From Acanthaster planci (Eukaryota; Echinodermata; Asteroidea; Valvatida; Acanthasteridae), in contig NW_019091369.1 in NCBI RefSeq assembly GCF_001949145.1, forward strand, positions 3,558,012 through 3,622,011: a stretch of 64,000 nt of DNA, given 5' to 3'. Positions within the stretch are counted from its first letter, which is position 1; the number at the start of each line of letters is the position of its first letter. Of the stretch, positions 43,736 to 54,867 are shown in pieces. The translations under genes were made by a program, and so were the position numbers. Under the pieces are notes generated by a model, which ran no database searches, had not been told where the DNA came from, and saw nothing but the letters and a program-made list of their open reading frames with translations.

Positions 43736-45054
43736 ACCTTGCTAATGACATTCAGTTCTGATTGCTGAATTTAACTTATAGATTCATGTGTCCAGTAGCC
43801 ACGGATGTCAACCAGGCTCTTTGAGCAGGTAACCTTGCACATTGGCATCATGCACATACAGACTCTTAGTTCTTGGTGGTTTCATGAACATCAACCTGGA
43901 ACCAAAAATCTGCAACAAAAGCGGTTTTTGCTCCGAAATTGAAGGTTTGGTAACAGTCTAAACCTGCAGGCGTGGTACCTTTGTGAATTTAAATGGGGTT
44001 TTTCACATAACGAATGTTGAAATGAAAACTTGGCTTCGTTGTCCTTTTGAAATACACGTGGAATGCATCTTTTAAATTTAGTGGTAAAATTCGAAACAGT
44101 GATTGGTGCATCGTCAAGAGGTCATGGTATCGTCCTGAAAATGGATTGTACTTTTGGAAACGGAACCAGCGAAATCCCTCCCCGGTAAGGAGGATTGCGT
44201 TTGTTATATTACGTGTGGAATTTGTTGGTTTAAAAGATATATAATTATGTGAATCAAGAAGTCTGTCAAATGTAATTAGTGCGGTCGTTCGTGCTGCCTT
44301 TGGTGCTTCCGTCTTTTGTTTTATTTTAAATTGCATATGGGCTCTTCTCCTTGAGGTCACGTGACATGTTCGCGTGACTTGTACATCAGATTACTGGTAT
44401 ATTTCACTCGGCTTTCCTTAACTGTTAAACATGCTTAGCACTTGGGGAACAGTCGCGTCTGCTCAACAGATAAATATCATTGGAATTTATCGGAATAATT
44501 CATAATTTACAGTATAATGCATTGGAATTTATTGGACACGAAAACCTGACATTGTGTGTAGATATCGCCTCTAATTTGTTTCGCCTTCAGCAAGCTTATA
44601 TGGATTTAATGTGATCTGTGAAAGAACATGCAGTTGGTAATTCCGCCTTTGGCTGTAGAGGAATTCCGCCATAATGGAGGAATTCATCCAGAGTAGAGGT
44701 CCGTTATTGACGACTGTAGTTTTCTATTAAAACATTGTCAAGAAAATTAGACTCTGGATTCCGTCGCGTGGTCTTATTAATATGAGTGGCTGCTGAGGAA
44801 TGCTGTGTGGTGATTATACAGAACCTATCGAGTGTTTCCGTGTGACGTCACCCAAACGCCGCTAATAAGGTGGTTACGTTTTTTAAAATGCTTTCTCGTT
44901 CACGTGTCTGGGTGCAAGAAATTGGACACAAGGAAAGTTAAAAGTCACAGATGAACTCGAGACGAATCGTCAACGTTCAAGGAAGAAAAATTTGCCATGG
45001 ATTGACGGCGATATTTTATTTAGAATGTGACAAAGTTTTGTACCTTTTCACCTA

Positions 45055-45225
45055 GCTGCGGTGGCACCGCACTCACACGCACATTCTTCAGCTTGACGCG
45101 CGCGTGCATTTGGCAAATCATGACATCCTATTGGTCGAAGTGGAATGTAAGGCGCGCGTACCACTTGTCCACGAGCGTTGTGCCACTGCAGTAATGGCTT
45201 CTAATTCTGGAGGTGAAATTACACT
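45055..45225. repeat. CpG-rich dispersed repeat, copy B
   Basis: GCGGTGGCACCGCACTCACA, CTTGACGCGCGCGTGCATTT, CCTATTGGTCGAAG, AAGGCGCGCGTACC and TTCTAATTCTGGAGGT in the same order as the other copies. It lies upstream of the PAN/FAMeT-like gene. Confidence 0.85.
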
Positions 45226-45953
45226 ATAGCTCTATGCTTTTTACTGGCTTTGATCATTCAGGTCTTTGCGCGGTCTTTTGTTTGGCGAAACATTTCATTA
45301 ACCAAGTCTTGTGTTTTCGTTTTTTTCTATTAATTAACTAAAGTGATTTGACCGTGTCTATTCATACACAATTCTGCTTGCAAGCTCGTAAATTGACCTT
45401 AGATCGCTGAACAGACTACTTCAGCGAAAAGAAAAATGTCAGTGTGTTCGTTGGTGATTTTTAATTAACGTATCGATCAGTCATTCACGGCATACGTTTT
45501 CGTTAAAAACTAAGGTTGGATGAAAATTAGTTTTCAGGGCATAAAAGGGAAAAAATGGAAAAGAAAACGTGGGGAAGTGTTTAGAGTCCTCACCGGTATG
45601 AAGAATATTTCATCGTGTGTAGTTATTTTTATTTGAACAGTTGTTCTAAGAAACTTTTGTACAGAATAATAGGATCGAAATTTGGGCCTTATTTCCTTGA
45701 CACTAAATGTCGACCTTTTGTCCCCAAAGGTCTCTCGTGTCGCGCTCTTGAGTTGAATTAGTGACATTCATTTTTCAAGTTTATTGATGTGTCAGTCATC
45801 GTCCGCTGTAGACAGACGTTCGATGTAAAACCTTCAGTGGGCGGTATCACGTACGCCCTAAGACATTTCCGGCAACACGGGTATAAATGTCGTTGTTTGT
45901 TACTTGGCGCCTTATCCCTCGAGACGATACGCGCAACAAGTAGGCCTATAGAG

Positions 45954-47794
45954 ATGAAGACAACGGTGAAGACTGGATGCCTTATCGTCTTTCTAACGAG
46001 ATTACTGGTCGGTTTAACCCAATCCTGTCCCTGTTCTAACGCACGGTGTTGGCCTGTTCGGAGCGTGTCACCAGGAGGATTTACCGCCGAGTTGGATCAC
46101 TTTTTAACAGGCCACACGTTGTGGGAGTCCGCGCAGTTGTCGGCTCCTTGGTGTTCTGTCCTGTGCCACACGGAACCCCAATGCCGATCATTCAGCTTCT
46201 TGCATCGGGAGAAGCAGTGCGCCCTACACTCTGTGACGAAGGAAGATTTTCCTCAGGATTGGAGTGCTCTTACCGGAGCTACACATTACAGTTATAATCC
46301 ACAGGTAATCATCTCGCATCTTTGACAAGCTTTAAGTATACGGTTTTACAAGAGCAAACTGTACAAAACACCGTTTGAAGACATTTTTCAATCTTCAGTA
46401 GTTCGAATTGCACTACATACATGTACTTCAGTATAGACTAATCCGATAAGACGCCATAACCGCGGTGGCACCCCACTCACACGTACATTCTTCAGCTTGA
46501 CGCGCGCGTACATTTGGCAAATCACGACACCCTATTGGTCGAAGAGGCATGTAACGCGCGCATACCACCTGTCCAGGAGCGTTGTCCTGCCTCAGTATGG
46601 TTTCTAATTCTGGTGGTCGAATTCCAGTTAACAGTACATGTATTTTTGTTCTTAAGGCCCAGATCAAATGCATACAAGCCAATTCGACAACTCACCTACT
46701 CAAGGAAACTGCCATCATAGCAATTACGCCCCGTACTGTTGACCTGCAAGGTAAGCAGGATTTACTTATTTCTAGATCTAAAATTAGTATTTTGTTTAGG
46801 TTTACTTTGTTTGTTATTTTTGTTGGTTAAGGATAAAAGACGTCCCTCCCTCAAATGGTCAAAGCTTTGGATTGTGTTTTGTCTCGTCGATTTCAATTTG
46901 ACGTGTAATAGATAACGCTTTTCTGTGCGAAAATCCTGATGCGGCGATATTGCGTTCAGCGTCGCCATGTCACTTTCAGAGTGTGACTTCCTAAGTATTT
47001 CATTCCGCAGTCTGTCAGACCCATGACTTGGAAGAGGACGACAGTGTGTCGCTGAGTGAGGTGTTCCCGCTGGATTCGGTTTGGTTTGACTTCTCAGTCA
47101 AGACGTCAGCCGGAGCTGCTATACATCTTTGCCGTGAGATAGTTGACCAGGAAGATCTCAATATCGTATACACCATTGGTAAGTTTCATGCTGCTCTCTC
47201 ATCCACTCTCTACCCCCGGTTCTATCAACCTCCAACTGAAGAATCCCGAGGTTTGTAAAAACCCATGATGAAATCGACCGGATCTCACAAGTAAACTATT
47301 TTTTTTTCAGGATTTTTGTCTTTTAGCTGGAAAAGGAGAAAAATGAGTTCTTTGATCTGATGTTTTTATACTCACTTTGGCATCCCCGTAGAAAAATGGT
47401 CATTATGTGAATAAAAAATAATATCTTGGTTTAATATTGGGTTACAAATATGAATATGTTGTTTCTTTTGCTACTAGTCATTGGTTCAAACGCAAACAGC
47501 CAGACCGATCTAATTGAAGATTCCCCTGGTACCGTCTTGGTCAGCTCGCCAACTCCGGACATCCTGGACTCCGCAATGTATCGCCAATTCTGGGTGTCTT
47601 ACGGGAAGGGTAACGTTAGTTTTGGTCGGGTGACGGGGACGGCCAATGCAGTGACCCTCCTCCAATACGACGCCGGTACGACAACACCCGGGATTAATCG
47701 GTTAATGTTATCGTCTCATCGGTCACGTCACCCTACCACCTGGCGGGTATTAAAAGAAGTTTGCAGCGCAGGCAATGATTCCGATGGCAAGTAG
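45954..47794 (+). CDS. Secreted PAN-like plus farnesoic-acid-O-methyltransferase-like domain protein, 4 exons (309 aa)
   Basis: Exons: 45954-46304, 46657-46750, 47011-47178, 47478-47794. Phases 0, 1 and 1 join without a stop. An in-frame ATG exists at 45789, but the one at 45954 starts a clear signal peptide (MKTTVKTGCLIVFLTRLLVG), so it is preferred. Residues about 40-115 are Cys-rich and PAN/apple-like (WCSVLCHTEPQC, CALHSV). Residues about 155-300 resemble the Methyltransf_FA domain: VWFDFSVKTSAGAAIHL, YTIVIGSNAN and the hallmark FWVSYGKGNVSFG, ending in TWRVLKEVC. In animals this domain occurs in many extracellular proteins; enzymatic activity is not shown by this sequence. The role is unknown, with extracellular binding plausible. 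CpG-rich repeats lie upstream, in intron 1 and downstream. Gene structure is well supported, function is not. Confidence 0.75.
46450..46630. repeat. CpG-rich dispersed repeat, copy C (intron 1 of the FAMeT-like gene)
   Basis: GACGCCATAACCGCGGTGGC, TTGACGCGCGCGTACATTTG, CCTATTGGTCGAAG, GTAACGCGCGCATACC and TTCTAATTCTGGTGGTCGAA. It shares its left edge with copy D and its right edge with copy B. Confidence 0.85.
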
Positions 47795-47857
47795 GCACAG
47801 TAATTAGTTGCCCGGGAGCAAGCCTGAATCACGTACTTGTTTTGTTTAATCGAAGGA

Positions 47858-48055
47858 GACGCCATGAATGCGGTGACACCATAGAGTTATAATGCACTGC
47901 ACTCGCACGCACATTCTTCAGCTTGACGCGCGCGTGCGTTAGGCAAATCACGGCACCCTATTGGTTGGGATGCCATTTAACGCGCACGTGCCACCTGTCC
48001 ACGAACATTGTACCAACGTCCGGTTGCCGAATTGCACTATACGCTCTCTCTCCTT
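47858..48055. repeat. CpG-rich dispersed repeat, copy D
   Basis: GACGCCATGAATGCGGTGAC, then a short insertion, CTTGACGCGCGCGTGCGTTA, CCCTATTGGTTGGGA and TTAACGCGCACGTGCC. It starts about 65 bp after the stop of the FAMeT-like gene. Confidence 0.85.
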
Positions 48056-51000
48056 TAGCCCCTTGCACGTCTTTTGGTCCGTTCTCTATCCACATCGTTT
48101 GCCGTGTTTCACTCCTGGCGCTTCCAAAACGTGTCTTGGCGCCTTTCGTCTATTTTTTCTGTATGTTAATTCTCCTTAGCCTTTTTTCGAGACGGTGTCA
48201 CGTCTCAACATGAAACTTGGCACGAACCCTGATCTCTTTTGTAGTCAGGATCGCTTGATCAAGACTGATTTCTATTTAAACTTTGTGTTATTTGTTTAGG
48301 AATGTATTGGCAACAATTGTGGCAAACAACAAGACCTCCACTCGTCACTAGCTTGAAATTCGAGCAAAAGGATATGTCTTTACGACGATTTCTTTAAAAT
48401 GTCAGTGAAAAAAAAGTGAGCAGTGAAAGAAAAATAGCGAACTATAGAGATAGATAAAAACCTTGACGTGTGACAAGTTAACTTAAATTATTACTTTTTC
48501 TTATTCAAAGCTGAACTAATGGGAGCGTTTTTTTCACGAATCAAGAATATCCATTTACACGTTGTTTTAATTGAGAAGCTAAAATAATAGAAACAATATC
48601 AAAATCATTCTATTGTCAAAGTCATCATCTTCACAAAGAGAGTCGGCTGGGGATATGATTTGACTCCCCGGGAAAACCTTTCAAGCACCGACCCTAGGCT
48701 GATAGCGTATTTTCCCGACGTTTTCAGTTTCAGCAATTAAGTACTGATAATGTTTCCACGACAGCACGGTCAATTTGGAGAGTGGACGGAGGTACTTCAA
48801 CTTCCCCTTTCTGTATTGATCTATTCATTAAAGTCCCCGCAGATGAAGTAGACAAAAGCAGCGCTGTTTGAGGGGAAAAACTCCTCCAATATTGGCATCG
48901 TTGATTTGATACTAATGATCACCCTGAGCTTTTTATAATCATTAAATAGATTATAAACACATCTGTCTGAGTTTACAATATTTTGTGTCTGTTTCTGTCC
49001 TTTTGTTTCTGTCGTCCCCCGCATGCGGGGGAGTCTTAGTGGGAGCCATTTTGTTCACTTCGGCTTGAAAGCGACTGCATTCAGAATCGCCTCCTATTAT
49101 GTCATAAAAAATCAAGGAAACTTCAATCGATGATCCGTAAGGTCCCTGGGAGTATTTTCTTCATTGTCATGGTGATGTTAATGAATGTGAGCTGGAAAAG
49201 GATTCTTTATAGCCCAGTCCTTGGTTACAATTATTTTATTACTGCCGACTTTCCTCTCCTTGCAACTTTGACGTGTTCTTGCAGCCTTTAGAATAGCTTC
49301 GTTTGTGGATAATGACCGTTCAAGAGCGGTCACAATCTGGTCTTCTGTGTGTCTTGAAAGCTGATTAAGACAAGTTCACTCTTTTAAATTTTAAATTAGC
49401 ATTTCTTTATGAGAGCCCCTAGTGTCCTTTTAGTGGCCGAAATGTGTGAAGTTTTCTTACCTCTTGTTTCTTTCGGCGTTGATATCGCTGGGAAATGCCC
49501 GAGGTTGTCAGCTTTTATACCTGGGAGTCAGTGAGCAATGCTCGCAGAATCGTTACGTTACGCCAGGAGCAATTCCATACAATAAATTCCATACATCCAA
49601 TTCCATACAATAATTAACCCTTTAACATCTAAAGATTCACAGTTTATTTCGTGCACCATTGCAGCTTTGAAGGTTTTAAAGTTCAAATTGAAGCATTTTT
49701 TCAACCTTTTGTCTCATATTTGTAGATAACTTCAATTCGTTCCAATTGTAAAAGTTCCGAAGGATGAATTCCAGTATATGTTGTTATTCACTAACTTGGA
49801 CTTTACAAAGACATTGGTGATTTTCATAGTCTTGAGAAATTATATGGAATTCACAAAACTGTTTATGGTAAACAAATGTTTGTTTTGTTTTGTTTTTGAA
49901 AATGCCTGACGAATATCGACTCTGTGGCGGCACTGTAAAAGTCAGACCAACACAGAATCGACACCTTGGAAGCACTTTATGTCGCAATGGAAGGGTAGTT
50001 ACTGGGTGTAAGCGTTTTACCCGGTTTGGTTTCCTGTTTGGGCTGGTGCAGGAAAGGTACATGGCGATTTTAAGCATAAATCGTATTTCGCACTTTCACC
50101 TGGTCTCATTTTGATACAATATCGACACCACCTGGACCTGAAACGTCATTTATTGTTGTAAAAAGTGGGATCGTCGATAACGGTTAGGTTGCATTCTATT
50201 GGCTCGGGAATTTCAGTATAAATCAAACCACGAATAAGTTTGCGTTTTTCATCTTACTGAATTTCTTTCAGTATGCAAACCTTGCCAAGAAAAATCATGA
50301 CGCTGACATGCGGTAACTTTGACGACAAGTATTCATTCGGTGAGCCACATAAGATTTCATTGTACAAGTGTATTTGAAAGTTGTCACTCGGAAACAAAGA
50401 TGGATTAAGGTCTTAGTCTATGCCAGCTCTATGTATTAGTTTTTTCAAAAGACATCATTTCTTTTTGAGAACCCATAAATATTTCTTTTCACTGTATCTT
50501 TGTCTCATTAATCATTTCGTAAACCTGGGTTTTCTAGGACACAATTTCTCTTTAAAAGTGAAGAGATAAATGAAAACCCACAACTTGGCCGACATGGCAG
50601 AGTTCGTTCTGTTGTCTTGGTTCTTGTGGCCTAATATTTGTATGTCCAAGTGGAAAAAAAACCCACAACGTATTTGAAATGAATAATGGTCTTCAGAGAC
50701 CAATTGTGTTGCCTAAATAACGAACGCGAACTCGGCATTTGCTTTACAGTAGTTCCGTGGGCTATCGATATCTTTTACAGACATTTGCAAACCAAGTCGA
50801 AGCGCTGAATAGAATTGACACAATAGGGTTTGGAGTGCGTTTGGAACCTTTGAGGTGTTGGCTGTGTTTTGCCTTTGAGGTTCGTCCAACCAACCCCCTT
50901 CCCCCCTGTATTTTCTCATATTTTAAGTGTCACCAAATGCAAGCCAATGTCATAAATTAGGCGAGGAAACACTTAGGCATTAGGGAAATTCTAATCCTGC

Positions 51001-54000
51001 CGGAGGTTAGGTTTGAGCTAACAGTTGTGAGGAAGGTCAAAACGTGTGTTCGTGGGGGCGTGTGGGAAGTCAACAGAATTCCTGGCAGATAGTGGTAATT
51101 ATCGTGATTGAAAATTGCAGTGTTCTTGTCATTTTTTATTAAGTAAAGGTCAGTGCGCACAGCAAAACTCATTACTTAAGCTGAGAGCCAATTTATAACT
51201 AAATTTGAATGATTCTACGGCCATTTTAAGGGCAGTTCGGTTTCTTGTTATTTCTACACTAAAAATTGTATTATTTATGAGCAAAAGTGTGATATGATTC
51301 ACACTGTTGTGGACAGGTTACTCCTTTTTCTTTGCCGATTTATTGTTTTAGCGACGGAGGACAGGCAAGCATTTTCTCAGGAGTAATTACAAAAAGCCCA
51401 TTTTGGTCCACATGCCCTAAAATGAACAGAGTTTCCTTGAAATGACATTAGAACAACAGCCCTGTCATTTCAGGAGAAACGCAGAACATTTTTACATGTT
51501 TAAAAGGTGTTCTTTTCAAATCGTATTCACCAGCACAGGATGGCGGGCAGTTTTCATAATATGTATAAGAAAAAAGTTTTTGACCTTTAAAGTCTTTAAA
51601 TTCTTAAACGGGATAAAGTTTGACATTATATAGGACTATTGTCATTTACATATTCAGTTCTGGTACGCACAACTCGCCAATGAAAGAACGATTAGTGGAT
51701 GTTTGATGATCCTATTGGCGGCAACTGACGGGTTCTTGCCCTGGGGCGTGACTGAAATATTCTGATCCCGTTTGATTGAAGGGTTGAGTAGGTCCTATTA
51801 CCCGCACGGCCGACTTAGCGTACGCGCCTGCTTTGGGCTGTGGAAAAGTTGTGCACATGCATCAGAGACAGGCCTACAGTAAGTTCGAGTAGCGGTGAAG
51901 ATAATGGAAATTAATTCCGCATAATGATCGATGACGATCAGTGTATTATTGACGAATTCAGACCAAAGCACCATAGCTGTTGGCAAACGTTCCTACGTAA
52001 ACTGTGGGTCTGTAGAAACTCTACGGGTAGATTCGTGTTCTGTTGTCGACTGCCGGCTACGCAAGTTCGTTGAAGCAGCCACAAGCGGTGATTCTCCAGT
52101 CCATGCCACAACATAGTCCTTTAAGGGTAAGTTGTCACATTAGGCTTGAATTACTTCACATTGACGATGAAGATGTTATTCATTCTACTGCCCAGCTCAG
52201 AGCTATACATAGATCACAGCATGGTGCGCATTCAGGTAGGAAGTCCAATCGTTTGAAATGATTTTGAGAACAGTGGTGTAAATTAGAACTTATTTACTCA
52301 AAATTAATCCCTCCATCCTTAATCCTATATCCGTCTTGTTTAGTTCTCCCTCAACGAGACGATCTATTCCCCAGCCTTCAGCTTATATTGCTCCCCCCCC
52401 CCACAAATAAGGAACATCCAAACATTAAGGTTTGTATTGAAATCCAGGATACTGTAATTGGCCTTTCCCTCATGTCGTCCCCACACCCTCTGCGCTCTCA
52501 CCTCTGAGAATCCCCCTCCCCTCCCCCAGTGGATCCACGTCTTCAGACCTTTTCCCCTTTGTCTCCAGCTGCAACAGTTACTGGTTCTTATTTTTCAGAC
52601 TGTGATTTCGAGTTGTCTTTGATGGCATGACAGGCTCGTTGCCTGACCAGAGACTGAGAGGGGGTTGTTAAACCCAAGAGTGGAACATTTGGCACTGTGA
52701 ACACCTATTTTTATACAAAGGCCTGTCATAATGTGAAAATAAATTCTAAAAAGAAACCTCAGAAGCGAGCGAGGGGGAGGGGGGTTGTTAGACCCCCAAA
52801 CCCCCAGCCCTCGGCCCTTTATGAACTTATTGTAAACCCCCTCTGAAGCTGAAACTAGTGACACTTTCACTCCCTTTCAGTAGTGTAAATCGAAATTATG
52901 CGCAAACTGAGGATGTAAGTGAATATGAAATTATTACAACTAAATAGAATTCGACTGAGAAATCGTTTGAAATTTTCCGAGTCGAGTTATTATGAAAAGA
53001 TGAAGTAGCCTGGTTTTGTTTTCCGTACATAGGCCTATATAGAGGTCACCGGTTGATATCGATCGTTCATTTAATTTGTTTACCCCAGCAGTATTGATTA
53101 ATTGTTTCCCATAGAAAATAAAAAAATATAACCTTGAACTTTCAGTCGTGCGGTAATTACGCTAGCCCCGTCGCTATAGCGTCAGACATAAGGGTGTGGC
53201 ACAGTACCAGCTGGGGGTACATTATAAGAACAATAGATCATTTTGATGCTTATGGTTTATGCCGATGGGGCTCAGCTACTCACGTGGGGGGGGATGGAGT
53301 CTGGCCCTTTGGCTTCCCACCCTCCTCCTTCGGGATGGGCCTGAATTACGCAATTTTCCGCTGCTCTCACCGCTGTCCCACCAATCCAAAGCACTCTGAC
53401 GCCGGTTGAACAAAAGATCTCTGAAAATAATAGACTTGTAGTTTCCGCGCTGTGCACTGCCAGTATTCCTGGTTAGTTTCCTACCCTCTCTAACCGTCGT
53501 AGGCACGGCATCAGTTATGCCAAGTTGTCCTTGAGCATTCCTGAGTTCACGACTTTACCAAACCACCACGACCTTCGCGTATTGTTGTAGTAACTGTCAG
53601 TCTTGTGTCATAATTATTGGCAGGAATAACAACACAATTATGATGGGATATCCAAGATAAAGCTCTCCCATGACCGGATGCAATTATAGTTTGGACAAGT
53701 GGTCTTCAATTTGAATGGGAGGTTTATTTATTTATTTTGTAATTGGCCATCAACTTAAAATCACAACTGCGGACACAATGTCCAGCTATTCAGTTTGAGG
53801 TTGATAAATTGATCCCACCTCAAAATTGGAAGATACAGGTCGAGTACAGTCTTCGTGATATAAAAACTCAACCTGTCCACATACTGCTCATTATGATTCA
53901 ACCTCAGCAGAATAACAAATTGTTGGCATTTGTTCCCCGTTTGTAAGACGAAACTATGCAAGCTGTGTTTGATTAAGTAATGTTCTAATCCTCTACTTTT

Positions 54001-54010
54001 TTGTGACCAG
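48056..54010. other. Intergenic region between the FAMeT-like and sulfotransferase-like genes
   Basis: No coding exon is supported. An exon-like 68-nt piece at 50272-50339 has good borders (TTTCTTTCAG before, G/GTGAGC after), and a strong donor sits at 52127 (AAGG/GTAAGT). Either could be noncoding first exons of the downstream gene. G-rich low-complexity repeats occur near 52640-52830. Confidence 0.45.
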
Positions 54011-54018
54011 GAGTTACC

Positions 54019-54867
54019 ATGACAACTCGTATCATCCTTTGGGGTGTTCCCATGTGCCTATCCACCGTGTTCACACGCTGTATGAACGCGAGAGGCGACA
54101 CCGAAATATTTATGGAACCCTACGACAACTGCCACAGTTTTGGACCGGAACGACGCATCTCTTGGCCCGACCAAATGCGGTCTGCCGAACTGCTTAACGA
54201 CTGGCAGACCTACGAGTACACCCAGAAGTTGCTGGAGAGAGAAGACCATTACCAAGCGTCCATAGTGTTCGCTAAAGACATGGCTTACGCCGTGGAAGGC
54301 AAGTACGACATGCTGCCTAAGGGATATCGGCACACCTTCATAGTTCGGGATCCTGTCAAAGTTTGGGTGGCGTACCATAGACGAATTAGGCAACTTCTGG
54401 GTGACAAGATAGAGCTCCGCAATGGAGGTGATTTGCCTGGTGATCTGGAAAGCTACGCTAGCCAAACCTCTGTTTATAAGGCCAGCTTTGATCTGATGGA
54501 GTACACGAGGACTGTGTTGAACCAGGCACCGGTAATAATCGACGCCGATGATTTGACGGACCACCCCGAGGCCACCTTGCGTCGGTACTGCCTAGCTGTG
54601 GGCATCCCGTTCAAAGATAAGATGCTGTCTTTCGGCTCCTCTGGGCATTCCAAGGATGAATTGGACCAGAGATGGCACTGTTCCAAGTTCTTCACCTGGG
54701 GAGAGGAAAGGGGTGGGTTCTACACCAAGGCAATGGAAAGTAAGGGGTTTGTGAGCGACAAGAAAGAGTATAAAATCTCGGATTTGCCTCCAGAGGTTGT
54801 GGAATGTGTGACGAGAAGCAAGGATTGGTATGAAAAACTGCATGCTTTAAGATTAAAACCAGAGTGA
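54019..54867 (+). CDS. Sulfotransferase-like P-loop protein, single coding exon (282 aa)
   Basis: The fold resembles sulfotransferases that use PAPS. Seen: N-terminal strand and 5'-phosphosulfate-type loop ILWGVPMCLSTVFTRCM (residues 6-22), the neighbouring GDTEIFMEPYDN typical of a eukaryotic and bacterial branch of the superfamily, and the second motif FIVRDPVKVWVAYHR (107-121), which resembles the 3'-phosphate-binding region. The serine usual in that motif is replaced by alanine (WVAYH). There is no signal peptide or membrane segment, so a cytosolic protein is likely. An acceptor (GACCAG) 8 nt before the ATG implies a noncoding 5' exon, so the intronless coding part need not be a retrocopy. 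The substrate cannot be inferred. Family assignment is good, activity uncertain. Confidence 0.8.
   Translation: MTTRIILWGVPMCLSTVFTRCMNARGDTEIFMEPYDNCHSFGPERRISWPDQMRSAELLNDWQTYEYTQKLLEREDHYQASIVFAKDMAYAVEGKYDMLPKGYRHTFIVRDPVKVWVAYHRRIRQLLGDKIELRNGGDLPGDLESYASQTSVYKASFDLMEYTRTVLNQAPVIIDADDLTDHPEATLRRYCLAVGIPFKDKMLSFGSSGHSKDELDQRWHCSKFFTWGEERGGFYTKAMESKGFVSDKKEYKISDLPPEVVECVTRSKDWYEKLHALRLKPE

Larger units (their letters stand above)
39407..45953. other. WASF 3' flank and intergenic region
   Basis: No coding exon is supported. Seen: a 24-nt tandem repeat at about 41530-41635, CpG-rich repeat copies at 43594 and 45055, and GTCACGTGAC at 44356-44365, a palindromic E-box of the USF/TFEB type. 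The first part may be a long WASF 3' UTR. Confidence 0.55.

Noticed and set aside
50272-50339. Exon-like 68-nt segment with good splice borders
   Set aside because: Too short to identify and no clear partner. It could be a 5' UTR exon of the sulfotransferase-like gene but is not claimed.
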